Position numbers and translations under genes: made by a program
Shown: one piece after another, positions 28,007 through 35,523 of the stretch
Layout: the number at the start of each line of letters is the position of its first letter
How positions within the stretch are numbered: position 1 is the first letter of the stretch
DNA from: JAVDCA01 sp963819385
Lineage (GTDB): Bacteria; Pseudomonadota; Alphaproteobacteria; Rhizobiales; Xanthobacteraceae
Direction: 5' to 3'
DNA length: 64,000 nt
Assembly (NCBI GenBank): GCA_963819385.1
Contig: CAWFVV010000001.1
Coordinates: 868,001 to 932,000, forward strand
Notes under the pieces: generated by a model
Databases searched by the model: none
Told to the model about the DNA's origin: nothing
Seen by the model: the letters and a program-made list of their open reading frames with translations, nothing else

Positions 28007-28668
28007 GCCTCCAACGCCGAAGAACTCCGCGCTCCGTCCAAGCGAACCTGCTTCGGGCGCAACTCTGCCCCGATCAGCAGGGCCGAGCAGCGAAGCCGGT
28101 GCATGTCATCCTCGGGGTCTCAGCGACGGGCGACACCGACATCGCAGGGACCCTGGCTGGCGAGTGGCTGGCGAATGTGTTCGGTCGAGCGTTCACGGAG
28201 GTCCGAACCGGCGAGAGCAGCCTTGGGGTCGTGGCATTCTACGACGCGCTCAGCTATTCGATCGGCGACCGTGCCTTCGTCGGGGCAATTGGATTGGACG
28301 AGAATACCGCATCACGCGCGGCCTCAAGGTGTGCGGCCTCCTCGTTGCATGCGGAGCGATTTGAACTGGCCGATGCGGCCGACCCGATCACGCTGCACTT
28401 TGAAGGTACCGCGCACGCGCTCTTCAATCGTGCGTCCGGCCAGGCGTTGGTGTTGTTTGACCGTCTGCCGGGTGCGATCGAGTTCGTCAGCGAGCCGGCA
28501 CTCGCGCTGCACCCCGACGCCGATGCACCTCGCGCGGAGGCATTCGCCTGGTATGGCTTTGGAACGGTGAAGCGGCATCACTCCCGCATCGGCCGCGCCT
28601 TGCGCAGCGGAATCAGCCACGGCATCGTCGCGGGTGAGTTGAAGAGCCTGCTCGCGGAATATGTTTAG
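28003..28668 (+). CDS. Uncharacterised protein translationally coupled to the CoA ligase
   Basis: 221 residues starting at ATG 28003, within the stop of the ligase gene (ATGA). I do not recognise the family. It begins with a basic stretch (SLQRRRTPRSVQAN), has no signal peptide or membrane segment, and then VHVILGVSATGDTDIAGTLA, a possible alpha/beta start. The tight coupling suggests a role with the acyl-CoA product, such as a hydrolase, cyclase or regulatory partner; this is inference only. Codon use resembles its neighbours. Confidence 0.65.
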   Translation: MSLQRRRTPRSVQANLLRAQLCPDQQGRAAKPVHVILGVSATGDTDIAGTLAGEWLANVFGRAFTEVRTGESSLGVVAFYDALSYSIGDRAFVGAIGLDENTASRAASRCAASSLHAERFELADAADPITLHFEGTAHALFNRASGQALVLFDRLPGAIEFVSEPALALHPDADAPRAEAFAWYGFGTVKRHHSRIGRALRSGISHGIVAGELKSLLAEYV

Positions 28669-28908
28669 AGCGCCGCTGACAATGGACATGGTCAGCTTGA
28701 CCAAGGGCCTGATCGTCGAGGCGTTAAACATGGGCCAGCCAGTGGTTCATGCGCCCGGCGCCTGTCAGCTCGTGGGAAGCGCGACGCCTGTGCGAAAAGC
28801 AAGCGCCTGCTTTTGACGTCGTCGCGATCGGCCGGGAACGTCCGCGGGCTGCGAGTGTGCACATCCCTCGCACGATGTGACAGCTGTCGCACGACGTTCC
28901 CGCATCCT

Positions 28909-29393
28909 CTTCCCGCCGCCGTGATCTCGGCCTATCGTTTGATGCATGCGGCGCGTTTGCCACAAGGGGCGCCGGGATGGAACTTTGTCGCGCCCAGGTC
29001 GGGCGAGCTGGCCTGGGAGTCGTTCCGGCTCGCGCAGGGCTACCGCTTCGTGCTGTTCGACACGCTCAACCGGTTCTATGTGGCGCAGGAGCATCCAGAC
29101 GTCCTGGCGCGCGCCCTGGGATGCGGCGCGCCACATGTAGAAGATCGGGTGCGCACTCGAAAACGCCCTGCATCCCGATCACGCGCTCGCGCGCGATCTC
29201 GTACGCGGCTTCTGGGCGAGCCTGCTGTATCTCGAGCCCGAGCTGATCGAGACGCTGCTGGCCCGCGCACGGCGCATGGCCGATCCGGCCGGGGCGCGAA
29301 GCGCTTGCCGTCACTGTGCGGAGCGAAGCATTTCGCGCCTCGCTTGGACGGATCGCTTGCGGCTACGATGGCGGCCAGATCGTCGACGAGTGA
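28909..29393 (+). pseudogene. FkbM methyltransferase remnant with internal deletion (copy 2)
   Basis: Matches copy 1 at both ends: the leader GATCTCGGCCTATCGTTT and ATG 28977 (MEL), then a jump directly to the copy-1 sequence that starts near 19754 (ELAWESFRLAQGYRFVLFD). About 490 bases with all methyltransferase motifs are missing. The joint puts the rest out of frame with the ATG, and TAC of HMYEIG is now TAG. The last 100 bases (ending GGCCAGATCGTCGACGAG, TGA 29391-29393) are nearly identical to copy 1. It cannot encode a methyltransferase. Confidence 0.82.
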
Positions 29394-29429
29394 TGGCTAG
29401 CGGCTTTTCGGATCATGAGAGGACAATCC

Positions 29430-29816
29430 ATGCGCGGCTTCGGACGCTTCGTTTTCATCGTTTTCTTCTGCCTCGCGGCGGTGCATACGCGGGCGGCCGC
29501 CGACGACACCGGAAAGCTGGTCGGCTTGTGGCACGAATATACCCCGAGCGACAATCTGGTGAATTTCACCGCCGACGGGCGCGTCACGATGTATCTGCGC
29601 AAAGGCGAGGTCGGCGACCTGCATACGCTCGACGGCAAGTGGACGCTGGCGAGCGGCGGCATGTTGACCGTGAAATTCGTGGCGATGGGCCGGACGGTGG
29701 AGCAGAGCACTAAGCTCAGCTTCGCGGGCGACGAGATGGTCCTGACCGACGACAAGGGCGAGCAAACAAAGCACCGCCGCTACAGCGGCGCGTTGCCGGC
29801 GTGGACGCAGTGGTAG
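29430..29816 (+). CDS. Small secreted lipocalin-like protein (copy 2, intact)
   Basis: 128 residues from ATG 29430, preceded by AGAGGA at good spacing (ATG 29415 is also in frame). A Sec signal (MRGFGRFVFIVFFCLAAVHTRA) leads to a mature domain of beta-strand pattern: KLVGLWHEYTPSDNLVNFTADG, GKWTLASGGMLTVKF and DEMVLTDDKGEQ. The order of GxW, FxxDG, GxW and LxLTD motifs resembles small lipocalin-like/DUF5640-type secreted proteins. The function is unknown. Its truncated twin is at 20183-20437. Confidence 0.75.
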   Translation: MRGFGRFVFIVFFCLAAVHTRAAADDTGKLVGLWHEYTPSDNLVNFTADGRVTMYLRKGEVGDLHTLDGKWTLASGGMLTVKFVAMGRTVEQSTKLSFAGDEMVLTDDKGEQTKHRRYSGALPAWTQW

Positions 29817-29850
29817 GTCGTCGCGACGGCGCGACGATATCGGAGATCCG

Positions 29851-30945
29851 TCATGCGGTCTCGCGCTCGCTGATCCAGGCGGCGGCAAGCTCCCAGATCA
29901 CCGACAGGACGATCGGCCCGAGAAAAAGTCCCGTGATGCCGTAGGCGAGGGTGCCGCCGATGACGCCCAGCAGGATGACGAGCGCCGGCACCCGCAGCCC
30001 ACGGCCGATCAGGAGCGGCCTGAGCACGTTGTCGAGGAGCATGACAGGCAACATGTAGGCGGTGAACAACAGCGCGTTCGTCGTCGTCATCGCGGTCCAG
30101 GCCCAGATGACGACGGGGGCGAGGATGAGCCCGGCGCCGATCTGAATGATGCCGAGAATGAGGGCTGCCGACGTGATGAGCGTCGCGCCCGGCACGCCGG
30201 CGACCACGAGCCCGACACCCGCGAGCAGCGCCTGGAGCGCCGAGATGCCGACGACGCCGCGCGATACGGTGCGGATGGTTGCGCCCACGAGATCGATGAA
30301 CTCGGCGCCCCGCGCGGACGAGAACTTGCGCGCGAGCCGCTTGGTCGCGCCGACGAGCGACGGTGCGGGCGGCAGCAGAAATCCGGCCACGACGATCGCG
30401 GCGAGGAATTTCAAGGCTTCGACGCCGGTATCGGCCGCCGAACTCAGCAGGCTGCTGCCGAGCGGCTTGAGTGTGGGCGCAATCTCGGCCAGAGCCGCCT
30501 TCAGATTGGTCGAGGCGAGACTCCAGAAATCGTAGATGCGCTCCCCGATCAGGGGCCACGTTCGGACGGACGCGGACGCCGGCGGCAGCACCAGGTTCGA
30601 CAGGTCGATGCGTTCGGAGACCAGACGGATGCTCTCGACCAGACCGAGCGTGAGCCACGTCACGGGACCGATGATCACCAGAAGGCCGACGATCGTGACC
30701 AGCACCGCCGCGACCCGGCGGCGGCCGCCCAGGCATTTGGCCGTCCATTCGAATGCGGGATGAAGCACGACCGCGATCACCACGCTCCAGATCGCGATGG
30801 ACAGGAAGGGGCGGACGAGGAGCAAGGCCCAGTAGAGGAGGATCGCGAGCGCGCCGAGCCGAATCGCCAGCGCGGCCATGGGCGCGGTGAGCTCATCGTC
30901 TGGCTCGGCCTTGTCGATCACGGGCGCGCGCTCGGGGTTTGTCAT
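29851..30945 (-). CDS. AI-2E family transporter (PF01594)
   Basis: 364 residues from ATG 30945 (a TTG at 30969 is in frame; no clear ribosome-binding site for either). Seven or eight membrane helices; family motifs include the C-terminal GVIGGTLAYGITGLFLGPIVL and the RPLLIGRGLRVPALVILLG loop. The family includes autoinducer-2 exporters and Na+/H+ antiporters, so the substrate is open. It lies just downstream of the small membrane gene at 31000-31212 in the same direction, and both could be driven by the FixK-type box at 31295. Confidence 0.87.
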   Translation of the reverse strand: MTNPERAPVIDKAEPDDELTAPMAALAIRLGALAILLYWALLLVRPFLSIAIWSVVIAVVLHPAFEWTAKCLGGRRRVAAVLVTIVGLLVIIGPVTWLTLGLVESIRLVSERIDLSNLVLPPASASVRTWPLIGERIYDFWSLASTNLKAALAEIAPTLKPLGSSLLSSAADTGVEALKFLAAIVVAGFLLPPAPSLVGATKRLARKFSSARGAEFIDLVGATIRTVSRGVVGISALQALLAGVGLVVAGVPGATLITSAALILGIIQIGAGLILAPVVIWAWTAMTTTNALLFTAYMLPVMLLDNVLRPLLIGRGLRVPALVILLGVIGGTLAYGITGLFLGPIVLSVIWELAAAWISERETA

Positions 30946-30999
30946 GGGGGAGGACCATGCCGCCTTCAACGCGGATTATCCGCTGCGCGGACCGGTAGC

Positions 31000-31212
31000 T
31001 CAAGGCGTGGGCGCGGGTTTCTGGTCGGCCGCATACCACGCGACGAAACAAATCGCCGCGAGTGCCCAGAGAACGGCAAGGACGCGGCCCATTTGACGGT
31101 TCGGGATGACATAGATCGGCTGCGGCAGCAGGGCCGTGATTGCCCGATATCCGCTGAACACGAGGGCTACTCCCAATATCAGAAGGGATAGCTTGAGCAG
31201 AAGATCGGTCAC
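31000..31212 (-). CDS. Small two-helix membrane protein
   Basis: 70 residues from a GTG at 31212: MTDLLLKLSLLILGVALVFS is a first helix and VLAVLWALAAICFVAWYAA a second. No family is recognised. It stands about 55 bases before the AI-2E gene, and its start lies 83 bases from a FixK/FNR-type box whose centre would place a transcription start about 48 bases upstream. The non-ATG start and lack of a good Shine-Dalgarno lower confidence. Confidence 0.5.
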   Translation of the reverse strand: MTDLLLKLSLLILGVALVFSGYRAITALLPQPIYVIPNRQMGRVLAVLWALAAICFVAWYAADQKPAPTP

Positions 31213-31294
31213 GGGTCAGGTGCTCGCGGATACGCCGGCCGCCACGATCCCCACCCGGGCCCCGGATAGCTGATCGCGATCCGGGGATGAATTT

Positions 31295-31308
31295 TTGACC
31301 TGGATCAA
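31295..31308. promoter_or_regulatory. FixK/FNR-type box
   Basis: TTGACCTGGATCAA fits TTGA/C-N6-TCAA. It lies between the sigma-factor gene end (31369) and the start of the minus-strand membrane gene (31212), at a distance that fits activation of the latter from about -41. Confidence 0.6.
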
Positions 31309-31368
31309 TTTACGATGCCGATCCTCGGCAACGCGTCATTCCATCGCCGTGGCATCGGTATTGCGGCG

Positions 31369-31953
31369 TCAGGCAACCGGAGCGTGGGATGTTCGCGCGC
31401 TCGCCATGGATGACATTCGTGTCCGGCGACCGTGGGCCGGGCGGCGGTTCTCCGGCGCATCGGGGAGATCATCGGACATAAGCTGCGCAAGACGCGCGCG
31501 CGCTCGGCTGACACGGCTCTTGATCGTGCCGACCTCGCATTTGCACGCGGACGCGGCTTCCTCGATGGTCAATCCGGCGGCGCCGACCAGAATGACGGCC
31601 TCGCGCTGATGAATCGGCAATCGCCTGAGGGCGAAGTGGAGGTCCTCCCTGATGGCCCAACCCTCCTGTTCCGGTACTGTCGAGATCTGGTCGACGGCGG
31701 CGCTGACCGTGATGTCACCGCGGCTGCGTCGCTTGCGCCAGAGATTTACGAAGCGGTTGCGCGATATCGTGAACAGCCAGGCGCCCATGTTGGTGCCGTC
31801 CTGGAAGTCCTCGAGGTGAGCCCAGGCGCTCAGCAGGGTGTCCTGGACGAGATCGTCGCCTTGGTCGCGGTTTCCGCAAAGCGTTACCGCAAAGGCGCGC
31901 AACTCGGGAATTCGCGCAACGAGGGCGGCACGCGCACGAGAATCTCTGATCAT
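31369..31953 (-). CDS. ECF RNA polymerase sigma factor, EcfG-like
   Basis: 194 residues. Region 2 is DQGDDLVQDTLLSAWAHLED with TNMGAWLFTISRNRFVN; region 4 is RRLPIHQREAVILVGAAGLT then IEEAASACKCEVGTIKSRVS, with the KSR helix-turn-helix. This pattern (LCGNRDQGDDLVQ, GTNMGAWLF, LVGAAG) is that of the general-stress sigma factors of alphaproteobacteria (ECF15/EcfG). ATG 31953 has GGGGAGGG in front. No nepR or phyR gene is nearby, so this is probably an extra EcfG paralogue. The C-terminal 30 residues are Arg/Ser-rich and not conserved. Confidence 0.85.
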   Translation of the reverse strand: MIRDSRARAALVARIPELRAFAVTLCGNRDQGDDLVQDTLLSAWAHLEDFQDGTNMGAWLFTISRNRFVNLWRKRRSRGDITVSAAVDQISTVPEQEGWAIREDLHFALRRLPIHQREAVILVGAAGLTIEEAASACKCEVGTIKSRVSRARARLAQLMSDDLPDAPENRRPAHGRRTRMSSMASARTSHAPVA

Positions 31954-32646
31954 GGGACCCTCCCCAAATAGATGGCCGACAATCGAGACCTCTCACGAGC
32001 GTGCCAGCGTCTATGAGAGGGAGGATGCTGACCTGTGTGGCGTAGGCTAGGTCCGCCGTCCGAGCCGCGTCTACTAAACTTACGACATCCTCATTCCCCG
32101 AAAGGGATTGCCTGGATAAACCTTAGTTTAAGCCGGCGACGGTCAAAAAATGACCATGGGCATCAACAAATCGGAAAAACACGCGCACTGGCATCACGAC
32201 GCGCGATAGTCTGCCGCCGCGATCTCATGGGAGCCGCTTCGCGGTGCTGCAACGCGAAATCGATCTGATTGGAGAAGCAGGCCGGAGCCGTGGTCACCGC
32301 GACCAGGCAAGGGCGGCTGACGACCTCGCGTTCACGCGGGCTCAGCGTTTCGCGATGCGACCACAGATCGGAAAAGCCTGTATTCGTCCCGGCGCCGCTC
32401 GCTGTCGCGACAGCTACCCGGACGGTGTCGAGAATGTCCTGCTCCAGTAAGGGGAAAGGTTGTTTCCTTAAGATAAAGGTACTGCAATGTGGTCTGCGGG
32501 CGCCTTGGAAATTTGATCCAAATCAAACCCGGCGGTCCAAGCGACCCTAGCATCGTTCTGCATGCGGTGAGGGTGCCGCGCGAGACCGAGACGGTGGGAG
32601 ACGCCTCGCCCGGATGGCGGGTGGCGCGCGAACCGCGGAGCCCGAT
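31954..32646. other. 693-base intergenic region between the sigma-factor gene and the RND operon
   Basis: Holds the sigma-factor promoter side (minus) and the leader of the export operon (plus). I see a small palindrome TAAACCTTAGTTTA at about 32117-32130, a GGTCAAAAAATGACC repeat at about 32141-32155 and the FixK-type box at 32513-32526. Short open frames exist, but none has a convincing start or composition. Confidence 0.5.
32513..32526. promoter_or_regulatory. FixK/FNR-type box of the HlyD/RND operon
   Basis: TTGATCCAAATCAA, close to the palindromic anaerobox consensus TTGAT-N4-ATCAA. Its centre is about 127 bases upstream of the first gene start (32647); activation from -41 would start transcription near 32561. 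Confidence 0.75.
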
Positions 32647-33144
32647 ATGGCCGAGTTGATTCACCCGCAAGCGACGCACCATCTGCCCTCGTTCATCACG
32701 CCTCCGGGCGAGACGGACGTGCTGATGGTCGTGACAGCCTTCTTCCTGATGGGCGCCGTCATCGGGTTCGGGGTCCTGTTCCTGCGCCTGCATGCGCTGC
32801 CCGAGCACATCGCGCATGGATCGCACAAGGTCCAGCTGGAGCTCGTCTCGGTCCTGTGCCTCATCGCGCTGTTCACGCACATGCACATTTTCTGGATCGC
32901 GGCCCTGATCCTCGCGTTCATCGAGCTTCCCGATTTCGGGAACCCGCTGCGGCGGATCGCCGGCTCGGTCGAGAAACTGGCCGGCGTGGAGCCGGGTGGG
33001 GGCGCAGCCGAACAAGCGCCTGCGGCGGTCGCCCACGACGCGCCGCCGCACGAAGCAACGGACGCGCCGCCACAGCGCCCGGCCGCCGTATTTGCGCGGC
33101 CGGCCATCGCGACGGCGGGCGAGAAGGAGCGGAGCCATGCTTGA
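32647..33144 (+). CDS. Small membrane protein preceding the HlyD/RND genes
   Basis: 165 residues from ATG 32647 (GCGGAG at 32635-32640). Two membrane helices: DVLMVVTAFFLMGAVIGFGV and VSVLCLIALFTHMHIFWIAA with adjoining AALILAFI; the C-terminal 55 residues are Ala/Pro-rich and disordered. It overlaps the next gene, an HlyD-like protein, by 8 bases. The pairing resembles the YibI/YiaW (DUF3302) plus YibH/YiaV arrangement of enterobacteria, but I do not see clear DUF3302 motifs. It probably forms part of the same membrane complex. Confidence 0.7.
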   Translation: MAELIHPQATHHLPSFITPPGETDVLMVVTAFFLMGAVIGFGVLFLRLHALPEHIAHGSHKVQLELVSVLCLIALFTHMHIFWIAALILAFIELPDFGNPLRRIAGSVEKLAGVEPGGGAAEQAPAAVAHDAPPHEATDAPPQRPAAVFARPAIATAGEKERSHA

Positions 33145-34369
33145 GATGATGCTCTGCTCGCTGCTGACGATCTTCCCTGATTATCTCTTCCGCCGCTACG
33201 TGCAGGGAAAACGCATTGGCCGGGAAATCACCTTCTACACGGTCTGGTTCGAGCTGCGCTGGGGGATCACGTCGTGCCTGATCCTCACGGTCCTGCTGAT
33301 CACGACCGTCTTCTACAACCATCCCTCCACCACCAGCGTCACGATGTACTTCAGGACCGTACCGATCGTGCCCGAGCTCAACGGGCGGGTCGCGCAGGTC
33401 TATGTCGGGATCAATGGCCCGATCAAGAAAGGCGAGCCGATCTTCCGTCTCGACAGCTCCAGCCAGGAGGCGGCGATCGAGTCCGCGAAACGCAAGATCG
33501 CCGAGGTCGACGCCGCCGCGGCAGTGGCGCGCAGCGATCTCGCGAAGGCCGAAAGCCAGCTCGCCGAGGCGAGGAGCGCGCATCAGCAGGCCGTGGACGA
33601 GCTCGAGACCAAGCAGGAGCTCCATCGGCGCAGTCCGGGCATCGTCCCGCTGCGCGACATCGAAAAGCTCGAGGTTGCCGAGCAAGGACGCCGCTCCGGC
33701 ATCGCGACCGCGACGGCCGCCAAGGAGGGCGTCGAGGAGCAGATAAAGACGCTGCTGCCGGCGCAGCGAGCGACGGCCGAGGCGGCTCTCGCGCAGGCCC
33801 AGGTGGATCTCGACAAGACGGTTGTCCGCGCCGGCGTGGATGGCCAGATCGAGCAGTTCGCGCTTCGCATCGGTGACGTCGTCAATCCGCTCATGCGTCC
33901 GGCCGGCGTCCTCATCCCGCAAGGCGCGGGCCTGCGCGGACTCTTTGCCGGTTTCGGGCAGATCGAGGCGCAGGTCATGAAGGTCGGAATGATCGCCGAG
34001 GTCACCTGCGTCTCGAAACCCTTCGTCGTCATCCCGATGGTGGTCACCGACGTGCAGGGCTACATCGCGGCGGGCCAGTTCCGCAGCGGCGAGCAACTGA
34101 TCGAAGCGCAGCAGGTGACGCGACAGGGCACGCTGCTGACCCTGCTCGAACCGCTCTACAAAGGCGGCCTCGACGGCGTGACGCCCGGCAGCAGCTGCAT
34201 CGCGAACGCCTATTCGAACAATCACGACACGATCGCGGCGCCGGGGACCGGGTTCGTGAAAGCCGCCGCGCTTCACGCGGTCGACGCGCTCGGGCTCGTG
34301 CACGCTTTGATCCTGCGCATCCAGGCGCTGATCCTGCCGTTCCAAACGCTCGTCTTCAGCGGGCACTGA
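33137..34369 (+). CDS. HlyD-family membrane fusion protein (YibH/YiaV-like)
   Basis: 410 residues from ATG 33137. A single helix near residues 48-65 (ITSCLILTVLLITTVFYN) anchors it in the inner membrane; the periplasmic part has a biotinyl-lipoyl-like half (FRLDSSSQEAAIESAKRKIA), a long alpha-hairpin coiled coil (about 110-215) and the closing half VDLDKTVVRAGVDGQIEQF. Such adaptors join inner-membrane parts to outer-membrane channels. It overlaps the 165-residue membrane gene and precedes a second, AcrA-like adaptor by one base. Two different adaptors in one operon is notable. Confidence 0.85.
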   Translation: MLEMMLCSLLTIFPDYLFRRYVQGKRIGREITFYTVWFELRWGITSCLILTVLLITTVFYNHPSTTSVTMYFRTVPIVPELNGRVAQVYVGINGPIKKGEPIFRLDSSSQEAAIESAKRKIAEVDAAAAVARSDLAKAESQLAEARSAHQQAVDELETKQELHRRSPGIVPLRDIEKLEVAEQGRRSGIATATAAKEGVEEQIKTLLPAQRATAEAALAQAQVDLDKTVVRAGVDGQIEQFALRIGDVVNPLMRPAGVLIPQGAGLRGLFAGFGQIEAQVMKVGMIAEVTCVSKPFVVIPMVVTDVQGYIAAGQFRSGEQLIEAQQVTRQGTLLTLLEPLYKGGLDGVTPGSSCIANAYSNNHDTIAAPGTGFVKAAALHAVDALGLVHALILRIQALILPFQTLVFSGH

Positions 34370-34370
34370 C

Positions 34371-35519
34371 ATGACCGGCTCTCGGCGAATACAGGGGCGC
34401 ACCGAACGCGCAGCCTGTGCATTGCTTCTCCTCTGCGCGGCCGCTGCCGTGCCCGGCCACGCGCAGCAGCAAGCGCCTGCGGCCGTACCTGTCGGCGTGG
34501 TCAAGGCCGAGCGCACGGCGATCACCAGGACGATGAAGTTCGTCGGACGCGTCGAGGCGGTCGATCGCGTCGAGGTGCGCGCGCGTGTGACCGGGTACCT
34601 CGAGGCCGTGCTGTTCAAGGAAGGCGCCTCGATCAAGAAGGGCGCGCCGCTGTATCGGATCGAGCAGGGTCTCTTCCAGGCAGCCGTCGAGCAGGCGCAA
34701 GGCGCCCTCGACCGCGCCAAAGCCGCACGGACGCTCACCGCGATCCAGCTGCAGCGCGCCGAGGATCTCTTGGAGAAGCAGGCCGGCACCGTCGTGGCGC
34801 GGGACCAGGCGAAGGCCGCCGACGAGCAGGCGAACGGCGCCATCCTGGAGGCCGATGCCGCCCTCAAGACCGCCGAGATCAACCTCGGCTATACGCTGAT
34901 AACCTCGCCGATCGACGGCGAGGTCGGCCGCACCAACATCACGGCCGGGAACGTGGTCGGCGCGCAGAGCGGCGTGCTCACCGTCATCGTCAGCCAGAGC
35001 CCGATATACGCGACCTTCCCGGTCAGCGATCGCGATTTCCTCCGCGTGCGCGAGGCCGGACGCCAGATCGGCCATGACGACCTCGGCGACTTCAAGGTGC
35101 GTATCCGCTTCTCCGATGGCTCGGCCTACGACCAGATGGGCACCGTCAACTTCGTCAACGTGACGGTCGACCGGGCCACCGACACGGTGCTCGTGCGCGC
35201 AACCGTGCCGAATGAGAAGAACAGGCTCATCGACGGCCAGCTCGTGACCGTCGAGGTCGAGATCGGGGCGCCGCAGGAGAAGGTGGTGGTGCCGCAATCC
35301 GCCCTCATCGCGGATCAGGAAGGCGTCTACGTCTTCGCGGTCGAGAACGGGAAGGCGGTGATCAAGCACGTCAAGCCCGGCAGCGAGGAGGGAACCGGCG
35401 TCGTGATCGAGCAGGGCCTTGCGGGCGGCGAGCAGGTCATCGTCAACGGCCTGCAAAGCGTGCGCCCCGGAACGGCGGTCGTGGCGAGCCCGGTGCGGCC
35501 GGCGCTCACCGGGGGCTGA
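34371..35519 (+). CDS. RND efflux periplasmic adaptor (AcrA/MexE-like)
   Basis: 382 residues with a signal region (ALLLLCAAAAVPGHAQ), then the RND adaptor core: GRVEAVDRVEVRARVTGYLE, a coiled-coil hairpin rich in Ala/Lys/Gln, and the barrel motif INLGYTLITSPIDGEVGRTN. It should link the RND pump encoded next (start 35524) to an outer-membrane TolC-like channel, which is not in this window. It starts one base after the HlyD-like gene, so all four genes form one operon behind the FixK-type box at 32513. Confidence 0.9.
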   Translation: MTGSRRIQGRTERAACALLLLCAAAAVPGHAQQQAPAAVPVGVVKAERTAITRTMKFVGRVEAVDRVEVRARVTGYLEAVLFKEGASIKKGAPLYRIEQGLFQAAVEQAQGALDRAKAARTLTAIQLQRAEDLLEKQAGTVVARDQAKAADEQANGAILEADAALKTAEINLGYTLITSPIDGEVGRTNITAGNVVGAQSGVLTVIVSQSPIYATFPVSDRDFLRVREAGRQIGHDDLGDFKVRIRFSDGSAYDQMGTVNFVNVTVDRATDTVLVRATVPNEKNRLIDGQLVTVEVEIGAPQEKVVVPQSALIADQEGVYVFAVENGKAVIKHVKPGSEEGTGVVIEQGLAGGEQVIVNGLQSVRPGTAVVASPVRPALTGG

Positions 35520-35523
35520 CGCG

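Noticed and set aside
32117..32155. Palindromes TAAACCTTAGTTTA and GGTCAAAAAATGACC upstream of the sigma-factor gene
   Set aside because: Possible operators, but they match no family I can name and occur once; too weak to call.
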